From JAYFNU01 sp964622315 (lineage in GTDB: Bacteria; Bacillota; Clostridia; Oscillospirales; Ruminococcaceae): a DNA stretch of 47,543 bases. The stretch is from NCBI GenBank assembly GCA_964622315.1, contig CAZUOY010000010.1, forward strand, positions 1-47,543. The letters are read 5' to 3'. The notes below the pieces were generated by a model that was not told the origin of the DNA, did no database searches, and saw only the letters and a list, made by a program, of their open reading frames with translations. The position numbers and the translations under genes were made by a program. Below are positions 30,537 through 38,131 of this stretch, one piece after another. Position 1 is the first letter of the stretch. Each line of letters opens with the position of its first letter.

Positions 30537-31232
30537 TTAGTCTTCCTTTCCGATTATCTTAATTCCGGCGCTCGCGCCTATACGCGTTGCGCCGGCTTTT
30601 ATCATCTTCACGGCGTCTTCATAGCTGCGTATGCCGCCCGACGCCTTAACGCCCATTTCGTCACCCACGGTTTTTCTCATGAGTTCAACGTCCGTCTGCG
30701 TTGCACCTCCCCCACCATAGCCGGTCGAGGTCTTGACAAACGCCGCACCCGCAAGCTTCGCAAGACGGCATACCTTAACCTTCTCCTTGTCGGAAAGCAT
30801 AGCCGTTTCAATAATCACCTTTACCTTTGCGCGTTTTCCCGCCGCACGGACAACCGCGCGTATATCTCTTTCGACAAGCAGCCATTCGCCCGCCTTCACA
30901 GCGCCTATGTTGATGACCATATCGAGTTCCCTTGCGCCGTTTTTTACGGCGTTCTTCGCTTCAAACGCCTTGCTTTCGGGTGTGGAGGCGCCAAAGGGAA
31001 AGGCTATAACGCAACAGGGCGTTACTATGCTTCCCTTAAGGTGTTTCGCGGCAAGCGCGATATTCGCGGGGTTAACGCAGACGCTCGCGAAACCATATCG
31101 TATAGCCTCGTCGCAGAGCCTTTCTATCTCGCTCGGCACAACGTCGGGCTTAAGAAGCGTATGGTCAATATATTTCGCGAGAGCCTCGCGCTCAATTTCG
31201 ACCGCGGGGCTCTTATTATTGTTTCTGTTCAT
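30537..31232 (-). CDS. deoC: deoxyribose-phosphate aldolase
   Basis: 231 residues. It cleaves 2-deoxyribose-5-phosphate to glyceraldehyde-3-phosphate and acetaldehyde. The Schiff-base lysine is K167 in AAFVKTSTGYG; the proton-relay residues lie in ARELDMVINIGAV (Asp ~104) and near the C-terminus (GVKASGGIRSYEDAV). YIDHTLLKPD opens the barrel. Its ATG overlaps the stop of the DUF2304 gene. A nucleoside catabolism enzyme at the end of a polysaccharide operon is odd; no other deo gene is nearby. Confidence 0.95.
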   Translation of the reverse strand: MNRNNNKSPAVEIEREALAKYIDHTLLKPDVVPSEIERLCDEAIRYGFASVCVNPANIALAAKHLKGSIVTPCCVIAFPFGASTPESKAFEAKNAVKNGARELDMVINIGAVKAGEWLLVERDIRAVVRAAGKRAKVKVIIETAMLSDKEKVKVCRLAKLAGAAFVKTSTGYGGGGATQTDVELMRKTVGDEMGVKASGGIRSYEDAVKMIKAGATRIGASAGIKIIGKED

Positions 31233-31582
31233 TTTCTCTCCTCTAAGACGCGCACACGCTCCTCTAAAAGCGCCACAGACTGAGTAAGCTTTCTGTTTTT
31301 ATCGCTTATCTGCGAAACGATTGATGTTAGCGACAGAAGAAGCATTATAGCAAAGCCCGAAAAGAGGAGGAAAACAGCGTTAACGGGGTTTGAAACACCT
31401 ATTAGTGCCGAGCCCTTGAATACAAGTTCGGGGAAAATCAAGAATAGAATGAGAAACAGCCCGCTCAATATCCATAAAAGCGTATACTTCAGGATTAAGC
31501 GCTCCTTTTTGAGCATATAGCCGAGCACGACAAAGTAAACAACAAGCGCGGCGGCGAGAAATATCCGTAAGCTCGCTTCCAT
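31229..31582 (-). CDS. DUF2304 family membrane protein
   Basis: 117 residues. Three hydrophobic helices (~4-22, 33-52, 65-87), the LILKYTLLWILSGLFLILF segment and a C-terminal coiled coil (LEERVRVLEER) match DUF2304. This family is nearly always paired with a GT2 polyprenyl-phosphate sugar synthase, as here, and is thought to assist it or sugar flipping. It is two bases downstream of the GT2 gene and overlaps deoC by four bases. Confidence 0.87.
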   Translation of the reverse strand: MEASLRIFLAAALVVYFVVLGYMLKKERLILKYTLLWILSGLFLILFLIFPELVFKGSALIGVSNPVNAVFLLFSGFAIMLLLSLTSIVSQISDKNRKLTQSVALLEERVRVLEERK

Positions 31583-31584
31583 AG

Positions 31585-32289
31585 CTATCTCCTTTTCTTG
31601 TTGAACGAAAGGCGTCCCAAAAGAATCGCAAGCGACACCTTAAACATATAATACGCGGAATTAAGAGGTTTTATCGAGGAGCTTCCGCCCTGACGCTCGC
31701 GCATCTCAACAGGCGCCTCGCCAACCTTGAAGCCCGAAAGCACCGCCGCCATTATAGCCTCAGGCTCGGGGTAATCCTGCGCGTAGTGGTCAGCGAAAAA
31801 CTTTGAAAGCTCTCTTGAACAGGCGCGAAAGCCGCTTGTGGCGTCACTCACCCTCACACCGCAGGTAACACGCAAAAGAAAGCATAGAAACCTTATGCCG
31901 ACCCTTCGCATAAAGGAGGAGCGAAAGCCGCTCTCCTCAAGAAACCGTGAGCCGATGCACATATCAAGCTCGCCGCTTTCAACGCGTTTTGTAATAGCGC
32001 TGATGTAGTCAGGTCTGTGCTGCCCGTCGCCGTCCAGCTGAACGGTAACATCATAGCCCTTTTCCACGGCATACTTGTAGCCAGTCTGTACGCCGCCGCC
32101 AATACCGAGATTTACGGGCACGTTTACAAAGCGACAGCCGTTCTCACGAAGCTTACTTGCGGTGTCGTCGGTGGAACAGTCGTTAATCACCACATAGTCG
32201 CATTCAGGCGCTTCCTTTTTCAGCTCTGCTATTACGTTTAATATAGCTTCGCTCTCGTTATAAGCAGGTATAATTACAAGTATCTTCAT
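31585..32289 (-). CDS. GT2 glycosyltransferase, polyprenyl-phosphate hexose synthase type
   Basis: 234 residues. GT-A fold: MKILVIIPAYNESEAILNVI at the start, VINDCSTDDT (~35-44), and the DxD-type VQLDGDGQH (~85-93). PDYISAITKRVESGELD and SDATSGFRACSRE (~150-160) are typical of DPM1-like enzymes that transfer a hexose to a polyprenyl phosphate. There are no membrane helices in the C-terminal half, consistent with a peripheral enzyme. With the adjacent DUF2304 protein it probably makes a lipid-linked monosaccharide donor used outside the membrane. Confidence 0.87.
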   Translation of the reverse strand: MKILVIIPAYNESEAILNVIAELKKEAPECDYVVINDCSTDDTASKLRENGCRFVNVPVNLGIGGGVQTGYKYAVEKGYDVTVQLDGDGQHRPDYISAITKRVESGELDMCIGSRFLEESGFRSSFMRRVGIRFLCFLLRVTCGVRVSDATSGFRACSRELSKFFADHYAQDYPEPEAIMAAVLSGFKVGEAPVEMRERQGGSSSIKPLNSAYYMFKVSLAILLGRLSFNKKRR

Positions 32290-32291
32290 TC

Positions 32292-33524
32292 CTACCTCTT
32301 GTATTCCTCTATAGCCCTTTCAAGCATCTTTACAAGCCTGTCCAGCGTTCTGTTTCTGTCGAAGTTTTCCTCGCAGTAGCGTCTTCCGTTTTCGCCGAGC
32401 CGTTTAAGCTCCTCTCTCGGAGTCGCGGCGACCTTCTTTATGGTTTCCGCAAGCGCATTAGCGTTCTCCGCTTCCACGGTGTATCCGCAGTTCGCTTCAA
32501 CTATCGTTTGCGCGCTCGCGCCGTTCATAAAGGCGATTATCGGCTTCCTCGCGTACATATACGTCTGAAGCTTCGCAGGTACCGTGACGTTTAGCACCAC
32601 GTCGTCAATGAGTGACGCCAACAACGCGTCGCAAAGCTCAAGATACGCCGGCACCTCAGGACTGTCAACCCAGCCGGTGAAGGCAACGATATCGCTTAAG
32701 CCTTCCTTTTGAACCTTCTTCTTTACCGCTTCAAATTCCGAGCCGTCGCCCATAAAAAGGTATTTGATGCCGCTTCCGCTGTTCTTCACAGCTTTTATTA
32801 TGTTGTCAAAGCCCTGCGCAACACCGATATTTCCGGCAAAGCCTATTACCGTGTCGTCCTTACTGAAACCAAAATCCTCCCTCGACCTTCTGTCCCCTTG
32901 GATTTCAAAAAGCTCGGCATAGTTCGGAAAATACTCTATCGTGCTTTTCATGCCCATAGCCCTTAGCTTTTCTTCAAAGCCCTTTGAGCTGATAAGAAAG
33001 GTGTCCACGCTTCTGTAGAGCCATCTGCTTACCCAGCGCGTAATCTTCATAAAAAGATTGTCTTTCTTACCCTCGGGATACTTTAAAAGAAGAAACATTG
33101 AATCTGGCCAGATATCAAGAAGGAACACTATGTTCGGTATCTTCATTCGCTTGGAAAAAACCTTCGCGGGAAGAATTTTAGTTACGGGAGAATTGTTAAA
33201 AACAAAAACTGCGTCGTAGCCGTTCTTTTTTAAATGCGGAAGGTGAAACAGACTGTTTATCGCGAAGGACATACAGTTAAGTACCCAGCGAGCGGCGCTG
33301 CTGTTCCCGCGCTTTATTACGCCGACGCGCTCCACGTTCGCACCCTCATAGGTCTTTTCACCTCGGTTGCGCCACGAGTAGCCCTCAAAAAACTCTCCTC
33401 CGGGTATATTCGGAAGCGAGGTCAGGACGTCCACCGAGTGTCCACGCTCGACCAGTCCCTTGACAATATCGTTTATTCTGAAATTTTCGGGATAAAAATA
33501 CTGCGAGATGACTAATAGCTTCAT
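32292..33524 (-). CDS. GT4 glycosyltransferase, WbuB-like (N-acetyl-L-fucosamine transferase)
   Basis: 410 residues, GT-B fold. MKLLVISQYFYPENFRINDI and VLTSLPNIPGGEFFEGYSWR are signatures of WbuB/WcaI-like transferases; DIWPDSM (~141) is also typical. The donor-binding part has GFAGNIGVAQGFDNII (~228-243) and YLFMGDGSE, with SLIDDVVLNVTVPAKLQTYM near the nucleotide site. It lies directly after fnlABC-type genes, the same neighbourhood as wbuB in E. coli O26, so transfer of L-FucNAc is a reasonable prediction. Confidence 0.85.
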   Translation of the reverse strand: MKLLVISQYFYPENFRINDIVKGLVERGHSVDVLTSLPNIPGGEFFEGYSWRNRGEKTYEGANVERVGVIKRGNSSAARWVLNCMSFAINSLFHLPHLKKNGYDAVFVFNNSPVTKILPAKVFSKRMKIPNIVFLLDIWPDSMFLLLKYPEGKKDNLFMKITRWVSRWLYRSVDTFLISSKGFEEKLRAMGMKSTIEYFPNYAELFEIQGDRRSREDFGFSKDDTVIGFAGNIGVAQGFDNIIKAVKNSGSGIKYLFMGDGSEFEAVKKKVQKEGLSDIVAFTGWVDSPEVPAYLELCDALLASLIDDVVLNVTVPAKLQTYMYARKPIIAFMNGASAQTIVEANCGYTVEAENANALAETIKKVAATPREELKRLGENGRRYCEENFDRNRTLDRLVKMLERAIEEYKR

Positions 33525-34656
33525 TTCTTCTTCCAGACAACCTCGTTGATTATTTTAACGTAGCTTTCAATTATCTTTACAACCTTCACCGAGACGTTTT
33601 CATCGGTATAGTCTGTTATCTTAGCTAACGGCTCGTTGTTTTCATACATCGCCACGGCAAGGTCAAGCGCGGAGACAATGTCGTCCTCTTTTATGCCGCC
33701 GATAACCACCGTGCCTTTATCAAGCACCTCCGGGCGCTCGGTGGAGGTTCTTATCAGTACACCGGGGAAACCGAGCATTGCGCTTTCCTCTGAAAGCGTA
33801 CCCGAATCGGACAGCACGCAGTAGGCGTGCTTTTGCAGACAGTTGTAATCGAAAAAGCCGAAGGGTTTTAGGTTCTTTACGTGCTTGTCGAAAACAAAGC
33901 CGCTGTCGGTTATTCGCTTTAAGCTTCTCGGGTGAGTAGAGTAGATTACGGGCATATCATACTTCTTCGCCACGGCGTTGAGCGCGTTCATAAGCGAATT
34001 AAAATTAGCCTCGATATCTATGTTTTCCTCTCTGTGCGCCGAAACGAGAATATACTTCTTTTCCTCCAGCGAAAGCTCTGATAAAACACCTGAGCCGTCG
34101 ATTTTGTCCTTGTTCTTCTCAAGCACCTCGCGCATAGGCGAGCCCGTAACGTAAATATGTTCCTTCTTTATTCCCTCGCTTAAAAGGTAACGGCGGCTGT
34201 GCTCTGTATAAGGCAGATTAATGTCGCTGATATGGTCAACTATGCGCCTGTTTGTTTCCTCGGGCACGTTCTGGTCAAAGCAGCGGTTGCCCGCTTCCAT
34301 GTGAAATATCGGAATTTTCAGCCTTTTCGCACCGATAGCTGCGAGGGCGGAATTTGTGTCACCGAGAATTAGTATCGCGTCCGGTTTTTCCTTTTCAAGC
34401 ACCTCGTAGCTTTTCGCTATTATGTTTCCCATTGTTTCGCCGAGATTTTTACCCACCGCGTCGAGGTAGTAGTCCGGCTCGCGCAGTGATAGGTCCTCAA
34501 AAAAGACCTTGTTCAGCGTATAATCATAGTTCTGTCCCGTGTGAACGAGTATATGGGTAAAGTAACGGTCACAGCACTTTATTACCTCTGANNNNNNNNN
34601 NTTATTTCGGGGCGTGTGCCTATTATCGTCATTACCTTTAGTCTTGAGCTTGCCAT
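33521..34656 (-). CDS. fnlC: UDP-GlcNAc 2-epimerase family, FnlC/CapG-like (interrupted by an N run)
   Basis: Start ATG 34656 (MASSRLKVMTIIGTRPEI) overlaps the fnlB stop by one base. Downstream of the gap, SEVIKCCDRYFTHILVHTGQ is followed by NYDYTLNKVFFEDL, the FnlC/WecB N-terminus. Catalytic residues lie in FHMEAGNRCFDQNVPEE and DINLPYTEHSRRYLL; GTLSEESAMLGFPGVLIRTS binds UDP. The 10-N run at 34592-34601 hides about three codons (probably Ile-Arg-Leu) and shifts the apparent frame; family alignment predicts eight real bases. ~378 residues when corrected. It catalyses the last step to UDP-L-FucNAc. Confidence 0.9.
34592..34601. other. assembly gap of 10 N within fnlC
   Basis: Upstream coding reads GTRPEI plus one base; downstream reads SEVIKCC. 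For the two parts to be in frame the true gap must be 2, 5, 8 or 11 bases, and the family sequence GTRPEIIRLS predicts 8. The 10 N are a placeholder and produce a false frameshift. Confidence 0.85.
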
Positions 34657-35774
34657 TATACCTCCAGAAAATAGGTGTCGGGGCGTTCGGGGTCAAAGGG
34701 TTCGTTCGCCCAGATAACCGTGATGAGTTCTTCGCTGCTTGAAATATTCTTTATGCTGTGGGTGTAGCCTACGGGGATATCCACTACCGTAGGCTTGCTT
34801 CCGCTCACCTTATATTCATAAACCGAAGCTTCGCCTACGCGTCTGAAACAGATGGAGGCTTCGCCTTGAACGACAAGGAACTTTTCCACCTTCGTATGGT
34901 GCCAGTGGTTGCCGCGAGTGATACCGGGCGCGGTGGTGGATATTGAAAACTGTCCTGTGTTGTCGGTCTTGAAAAATTCCGCGAATATACCGCGCTCGTC
35001 CGAATGAGCCGCAAGCGGATAGGAAAAGGCGTTAGTGGGAAGATAGCTTAAATAGGTCGAGTACAGCAGCTTGTCGAGCCCCGTAAGCCTCGGCATTTCG
35101 AGCGTTTCGCGACATCTGTGAAACGCCGCTATCTTGTCAGCTATCGTCTGCAGCTTTTCTTCGTAGGTAACGGGGACATGGCAAAAGCCGTCCTCGGCGG
35201 GAAAAGCTTTTCCCTCTATCGCGTCCTTAATTGACGCAATAACGTCATCAATATAAACAAGGGTCATCACCCTTTCGGGCGCGTTGACCTCTATAGGAAG
35301 CCCGTTCGCGATATTGTTGCAGAAGGTCGCGACCGCGCTGTTGTAGTTTGGTCTGCACCATTTACCGAACACGTTCGGCAGGCGGAAGATATAAACGGGA
35401 GCTTTCTGAGCCTTTGAATAGGCAAAGACTATCTGCTCGCCTTGAAGCTTGCTTGTTCCGTACGGATTATCAAGCTCTGCTTGAATAGAGGAGGTTACTA
35501 TTACGGGCACGGTGTTTTTAAGCTCGCAAAGCGCGGTTAAAACCTCGCTCGTAAAATCGACGTTGCCCGTTTTAAATTCCGTCTCGTTTATCGGGCGGTT
35601 TACCCCCGCAAGGTGCACCACGACATCGCAGCGGGAAAGATACCCTTTTAAGGTGCGCTCGTCGGTATCAATGTCAATCAAAAACAGCTCGTATTCATCA
35701 GGAAACCGTCCGAGCTCGGCGCGAAGATTTCTTCCGATAAACCCCTTCGCCCCCGTTATAGCTACCTTCTTCAT
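34656..35774 (-). CDS. fnlB: bifunctional SDR/cupin protein, FnlB/CapF-like
   Basis: 372 residues. Residues 1-~245 are an NAD(P)-dependent SDR: KVAITGAKGFIGRNL, VVHLAGVNRP, and catalytic Y-x-x-x-K in NPYGTSKLQGEQ (~128). Residues ~255-372 are a cupin with HSDERGIFAEFFKTDNTG and the metal-binding ITRGNHWHHTKVEKFLVVQG. This two-domain layout is that of CapF in S. aureus: epimerisation then reduction toward UDP-L-PneNAc/L-TalNAc. It lies between fnlA and fnlC with one-base overlaps, so all three are co-translated. Confidence 0.92.
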   Translation of the reverse strand: MKKVAITGAKGFIGRNLRAELGRFPDEYELFLIDIDTDERTLKGYLSRCDVVVHLAGVNRPINETEFKTGNVDFTSEVLTALCELKNTVPVIVTSSIQAELDNPYGTSKLQGEQIVFAYSKAQKAPVYIFRLPNVFGKWCRPNYNSAVATFCNNIANGLPIEVNAPERVMTLVYIDDVIASIKDAIEGKAFPAEDGFCHVPVTYEEKLQTIADKIAAFHRCRETLEMPRLTGLDKLLYSTYLSYLPTNAFSYPLAAHSDERGIFAEFFKTDNTGQFSISTTAPGITRGNHWHHTKVEKFLVVQGEASICFRRVGEASVYEYKVSGSKPTVVDIPVGYTHSIKNISSSEELITVIWANEPFDPERPDTYFLEV

Positions 35775-36847
35775 TAAACAAGCCCCTTATCACTGTCACC
35801 CTTGCCCTCAAACTGCGCTTGAATAAACGGAAGCTCAAGCAGAATCTTCTTCACGCCTTCAACGTTAAGAAGCTCTTGATTGGAGGTGTAGTCGTTCACC
35901 TCGCTCACGTCTGCGTTTCCCGTTTCTAAGTATTTGGCATAGTTAAGGTCACGCGTGTCGTTAAATATGCGGTAGAAGTTATCCACCTTTTCGGCGTGTA
36001 TAATCTCCTCGCGCGAGATAAGCGTTTCGTGCTTCTTCTCGCCGTGGCGCGTGCCGATAATTCTTATTTTGCTGTCCTTTGCGTCGAAAAGCTCAATTAT
36101 CGCCTGCGCGAGGTCTTTTATTGTTGAAGCGGGTGCCTTTGGAATAAAGGTTTCGCCCTGGTTGCCGTTAAGGAACGCATAGAGCACAAGGTCCACCGCT
36201 TCGTCGAGCGACATAAGAAAACGGGTCATTTCAGGGTCGGTAATTGTGATATCCCGCCCCTTCTTTATCTGACCGACAAAAAGCGGAATAACCGAGCCGC
36301 GCGACGCCATTACGTTGCCGTAGCGGGTGATATTAAATATCGTGCCGTTGTCGCCGACGTTACGCGCAAAAGCCCTTACGACCTTCTCCGCCATAGATTT
36401 GCTTATTCCCATTGCGTTTATGGGGTAAACAGCCTTGTCGGTGGAAAGCAGAACGAACCGTTTTACTCCGTTTGCATACGCCGCCTTAATCGCGTTTTCG
36501 GTACCGAGTATATTTGTGCGAACCGCCTCCATAGGGAAGAACTCGCAGGAGGGCACCTGCTTGAGCGCGGCGGCGTGGAAAACATAGTCAACGCCGACCA
36601 TAGCCTGATTTATGCTCTCGTAGTCCCGCACGTTACCGATATAAAACTTAACCTTGTCATTTTGCAGATTAGTGCGCATATCGTCCTGCTTCTTCTCGTC
36701 GCGGGAAAAAATGCGTATCTCCTTTAGACCCGAGTTTAAAAATCTTCTTAAAACCGCGTTTCCGAAGGAGCCTGTGCCGCCCGTTATGAGCAACGTCTTT
36801 CCGTCAAACTCACTTGAAACCTTTTTGTCAATATTAGATATCAGCAT
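35774..36847 (-). CDS. fnlA: UDP-GlcNAc 4,6-dehydratase/5-epimerase, FnlA/CapE-like
   Basis: 357 residues. KTLLITGGTGSFGNAVLRRF (~17-36) is the NADP-binding loop. The SDR tyrosine is replaced by Met in STDKAVYPINAMGISKSMAEK, the S-M-K arrangement of CapE/PseB-type inverting dehydratases. ITRYGNVMASRGSVIPLFVG and RHGEKKHETLIS are family signatures. It starts UDP-L-FucNAc synthesis from UDP-GlcNAc, with FnlB and FnlC encoded next. RmlC precedes it by 23 bases. Confidence 0.92.
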   Translation of the reverse strand: MLISNIDKKVSSEFDGKTLLITGGTGSFGNAVLRRFLNSGLKEIRIFSRDEKKQDDMRTNLQNDKVKFYIGNVRDYESINQAMVGVDYVFHAAALKQVPSCEFFPMEAVRTNILGTENAIKAAYANGVKRFVLLSTDKAVYPINAMGISKSMAEKVVRAFARNVGDNGTIFNITRYGNVMASRGSVIPLFVGQIKKGRDITITDPEMTRFLMSLDEAVDLVLYAFLNGNQGETFIPKAPASTIKDLAQAIIELFDAKDSKIRIIGTRHGEKKHETLISREEIIHAEKVDNFYRIFNDTRDLNYAKYLETGNADVSEVNDYTSNQELLNVEGVKKILLELPFIQAQFEGKGDSDKGLV

Positions 36848-36870
36848 TATTCATTACCTCGCGTTTATTA

Positions 36871-37431
36871 TTAAAGTCCGAGTATTTTTTTAGCTTCTTT
36901 AAAGGAAGGCTGTGCCAAATCCTTTTCCGAGAGTAGCGGCGTTGCGCCTAAGCCCGCCCACTCTATACCTATATCGGGGTCATCATACCTAATTCCGAGC
37001 TCGTCGCCGGGCGCATACAGCCGCGTGCATTTATAGACGAACTCCGCCTCGTCAGACAGAACCAGAAAGCCGTGTGCAAAGCCCTCAGGAATAAAAAACT
37101 GTTTCTTGTTCTCTGCTGAAAGGGTCACGCCGTACCAACTTCCGAGCGTCTTGCTTCCCTTTCTCATATCCACAGCCACGTCGTAAACCTCACCGCTTAC
37201 AACGCGCACCAGCTTTCCCTGCGGGTGCTTTACCTGCATATGAAGCCCGCGAAGCACGCCCTTTGTCGATTTCGACTGGTTGTCCTGCAAGAAGACGGCG
37301 TCAATGCCGCCCTGCTTGAAATCATCAATATTGTAAGTTTCCATAAAATAGCCGCGTGCGTCCTTGAAGGGCTCAACCTCAATTACCTTTAAGCCCTCTA
37401 TTCCCGTTTCTACGAATTTAAAACGTCCCAT
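36871..37431 (-). CDS. rfbC: dTDP-4-dehydrorhamnose 3,5-epimerase (RmlC/RfbC family)
   Basis: 186 residues, cupin fold. DARGYFMETY (~24-33), VLRGLHMQ (catalytic His, ~65), GEVYDVAVDMRKGS, and FIPEGFAHGFLVLSDEAE with Tyr/His residues of the RmlC active site are all present. It normally makes dTDP-4-keto-L-rhamnose, but RmlA, RmlB and RmlD are not encoded in the window, so either those genes are elsewhere or the enzyme serves another nucleotide sugar. Start ATG 37431 has AGGTGAAG upstream. Part of the glycan operon. Confidence 0.9.
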   Translation of the reverse strand: MGRFKFVETGIEGLKVIEVEPFKDARGYFMETYNIDDFKQGGIDAVFLQDNQSKSTKGVLRGLHMQVKHPQGKLVRVVSGEVYDVAVDMRKGSKTLGSWYGVTLSAENKKQFFIPEGFAHGFLVLSDEAEFVYKCTRLYAPGDELGIRYDDPDIGIEWAGLGATPLLSEKDLAQPSFKEAKKILGL

Positions 37432-37438
37432 TCTTCAC

Positions 37439-38128
37439 CTAATCTTTCGCCACCGCAAAAACGGTGCCGAGCATTATTTTTATATCTCCGAAAAAGCTGA
37501 AATTCCTAATATACTCAAGGTTGTACTTCATCTTTTCGGGAAGTATCTCGTTTATATACACCTCGTCGGCGCTTTCACCCGCGTCCTTTAACAGCAGTGC
37601 TTCGTCCTTATAGGCTATACTCGCAAGCGAGGTTACGCCCGCGCGCATAAGAAGCGTGGCGGTCATCTCCGCAGTATACGCGTCAACGTATTTTTTAACC
37701 TCTGGACGTGTCCCGACAAAGGTCATATCGCCGACGAACACATTAATCAGCTGAGGTATCTCGTCAAGACGGGTTTTTCTTAGCCACGCGCCCGTCTTAG
37801 TAATACGGCTGTCCGCGTCCACCGTTACGAGCGGCCCCTTTTTATCCGCGCCGTCCACCATCGTGCGGAATTTGAATATCCGAAACTCACGCATATTCTT
37901 TGTTATTCTGACCTGCCTGAAAAACACCGGTCCGCGGCTGTCGAACTTAATTAACAGCGCAATTAACAGGAAAAGCGGGCTGGATACGACAAGCATAACG
38001 AAGCTTACAAGTATATCGAAAGCGCGTTTTAAAAAAAGTGAGCCGCGCCGCTTGTCGAGGATATCGAAATACCGCTTCACATCGTCGTTGCGCATAGCGT
38101 AGGGTAAATCGAAAAAGCTTTTCTTCAT
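37439..38128 (-). CDS. initiating phosphoglycosyl transferase, PglC/WcaJ C-terminal type
   Basis: 229 residues. A re-entrant hydrophobic segment (~35-58: AFDILVSFVMLVVSSPLFLL) is followed by GPVFFRQVRITKNMREFRIF, KFRTM, TRLDEIPQLINVFVGDMTFV and GTRPE, the signature of monotopic sugar transferases that place the first sugar-phosphate on undecaprenyl phosphate. It lacks the CoA-binding and multi-helix N-terminal part of WcaJ/CpsE, so it is of the small PglC kind. The C-terminal ~60 residues extend beyond PglC. It lies after the aminotransferase and CapD/PglF-like genes, which may supply its substrate. Confidence 0.88.
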   Translation of the reverse strand: MKKSFFDLPYAMRNDDVKRYFDILDKRRGSLFLKRAFDILVSFVMLVVSSPLFLLIALLIKFDSRGPVFFRQVRITKNMREFRIFKFRTMVDGADKKGPLVTVDADSRITKTGAWLRKTRLDEIPQLINVFVGDMTFVGTRPEVKKYVDAYTAEMTATLLMRAGVTSLASIAYKDEALLLKDAGESADEVYINEILPEKMKYNLEYIRNFSFFGDIKIMLGTVFAVAKD

Positions 38129-38131
38129 ACG

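Noticed and set aside
33521..34696. genuine frameshift or pseudogene of the UDP-GlcNAc 2-epimerase
   Set aside because: The frame change coincides exactly with the 10-N gap and is explained by a wrong gap length; both sides match the family.
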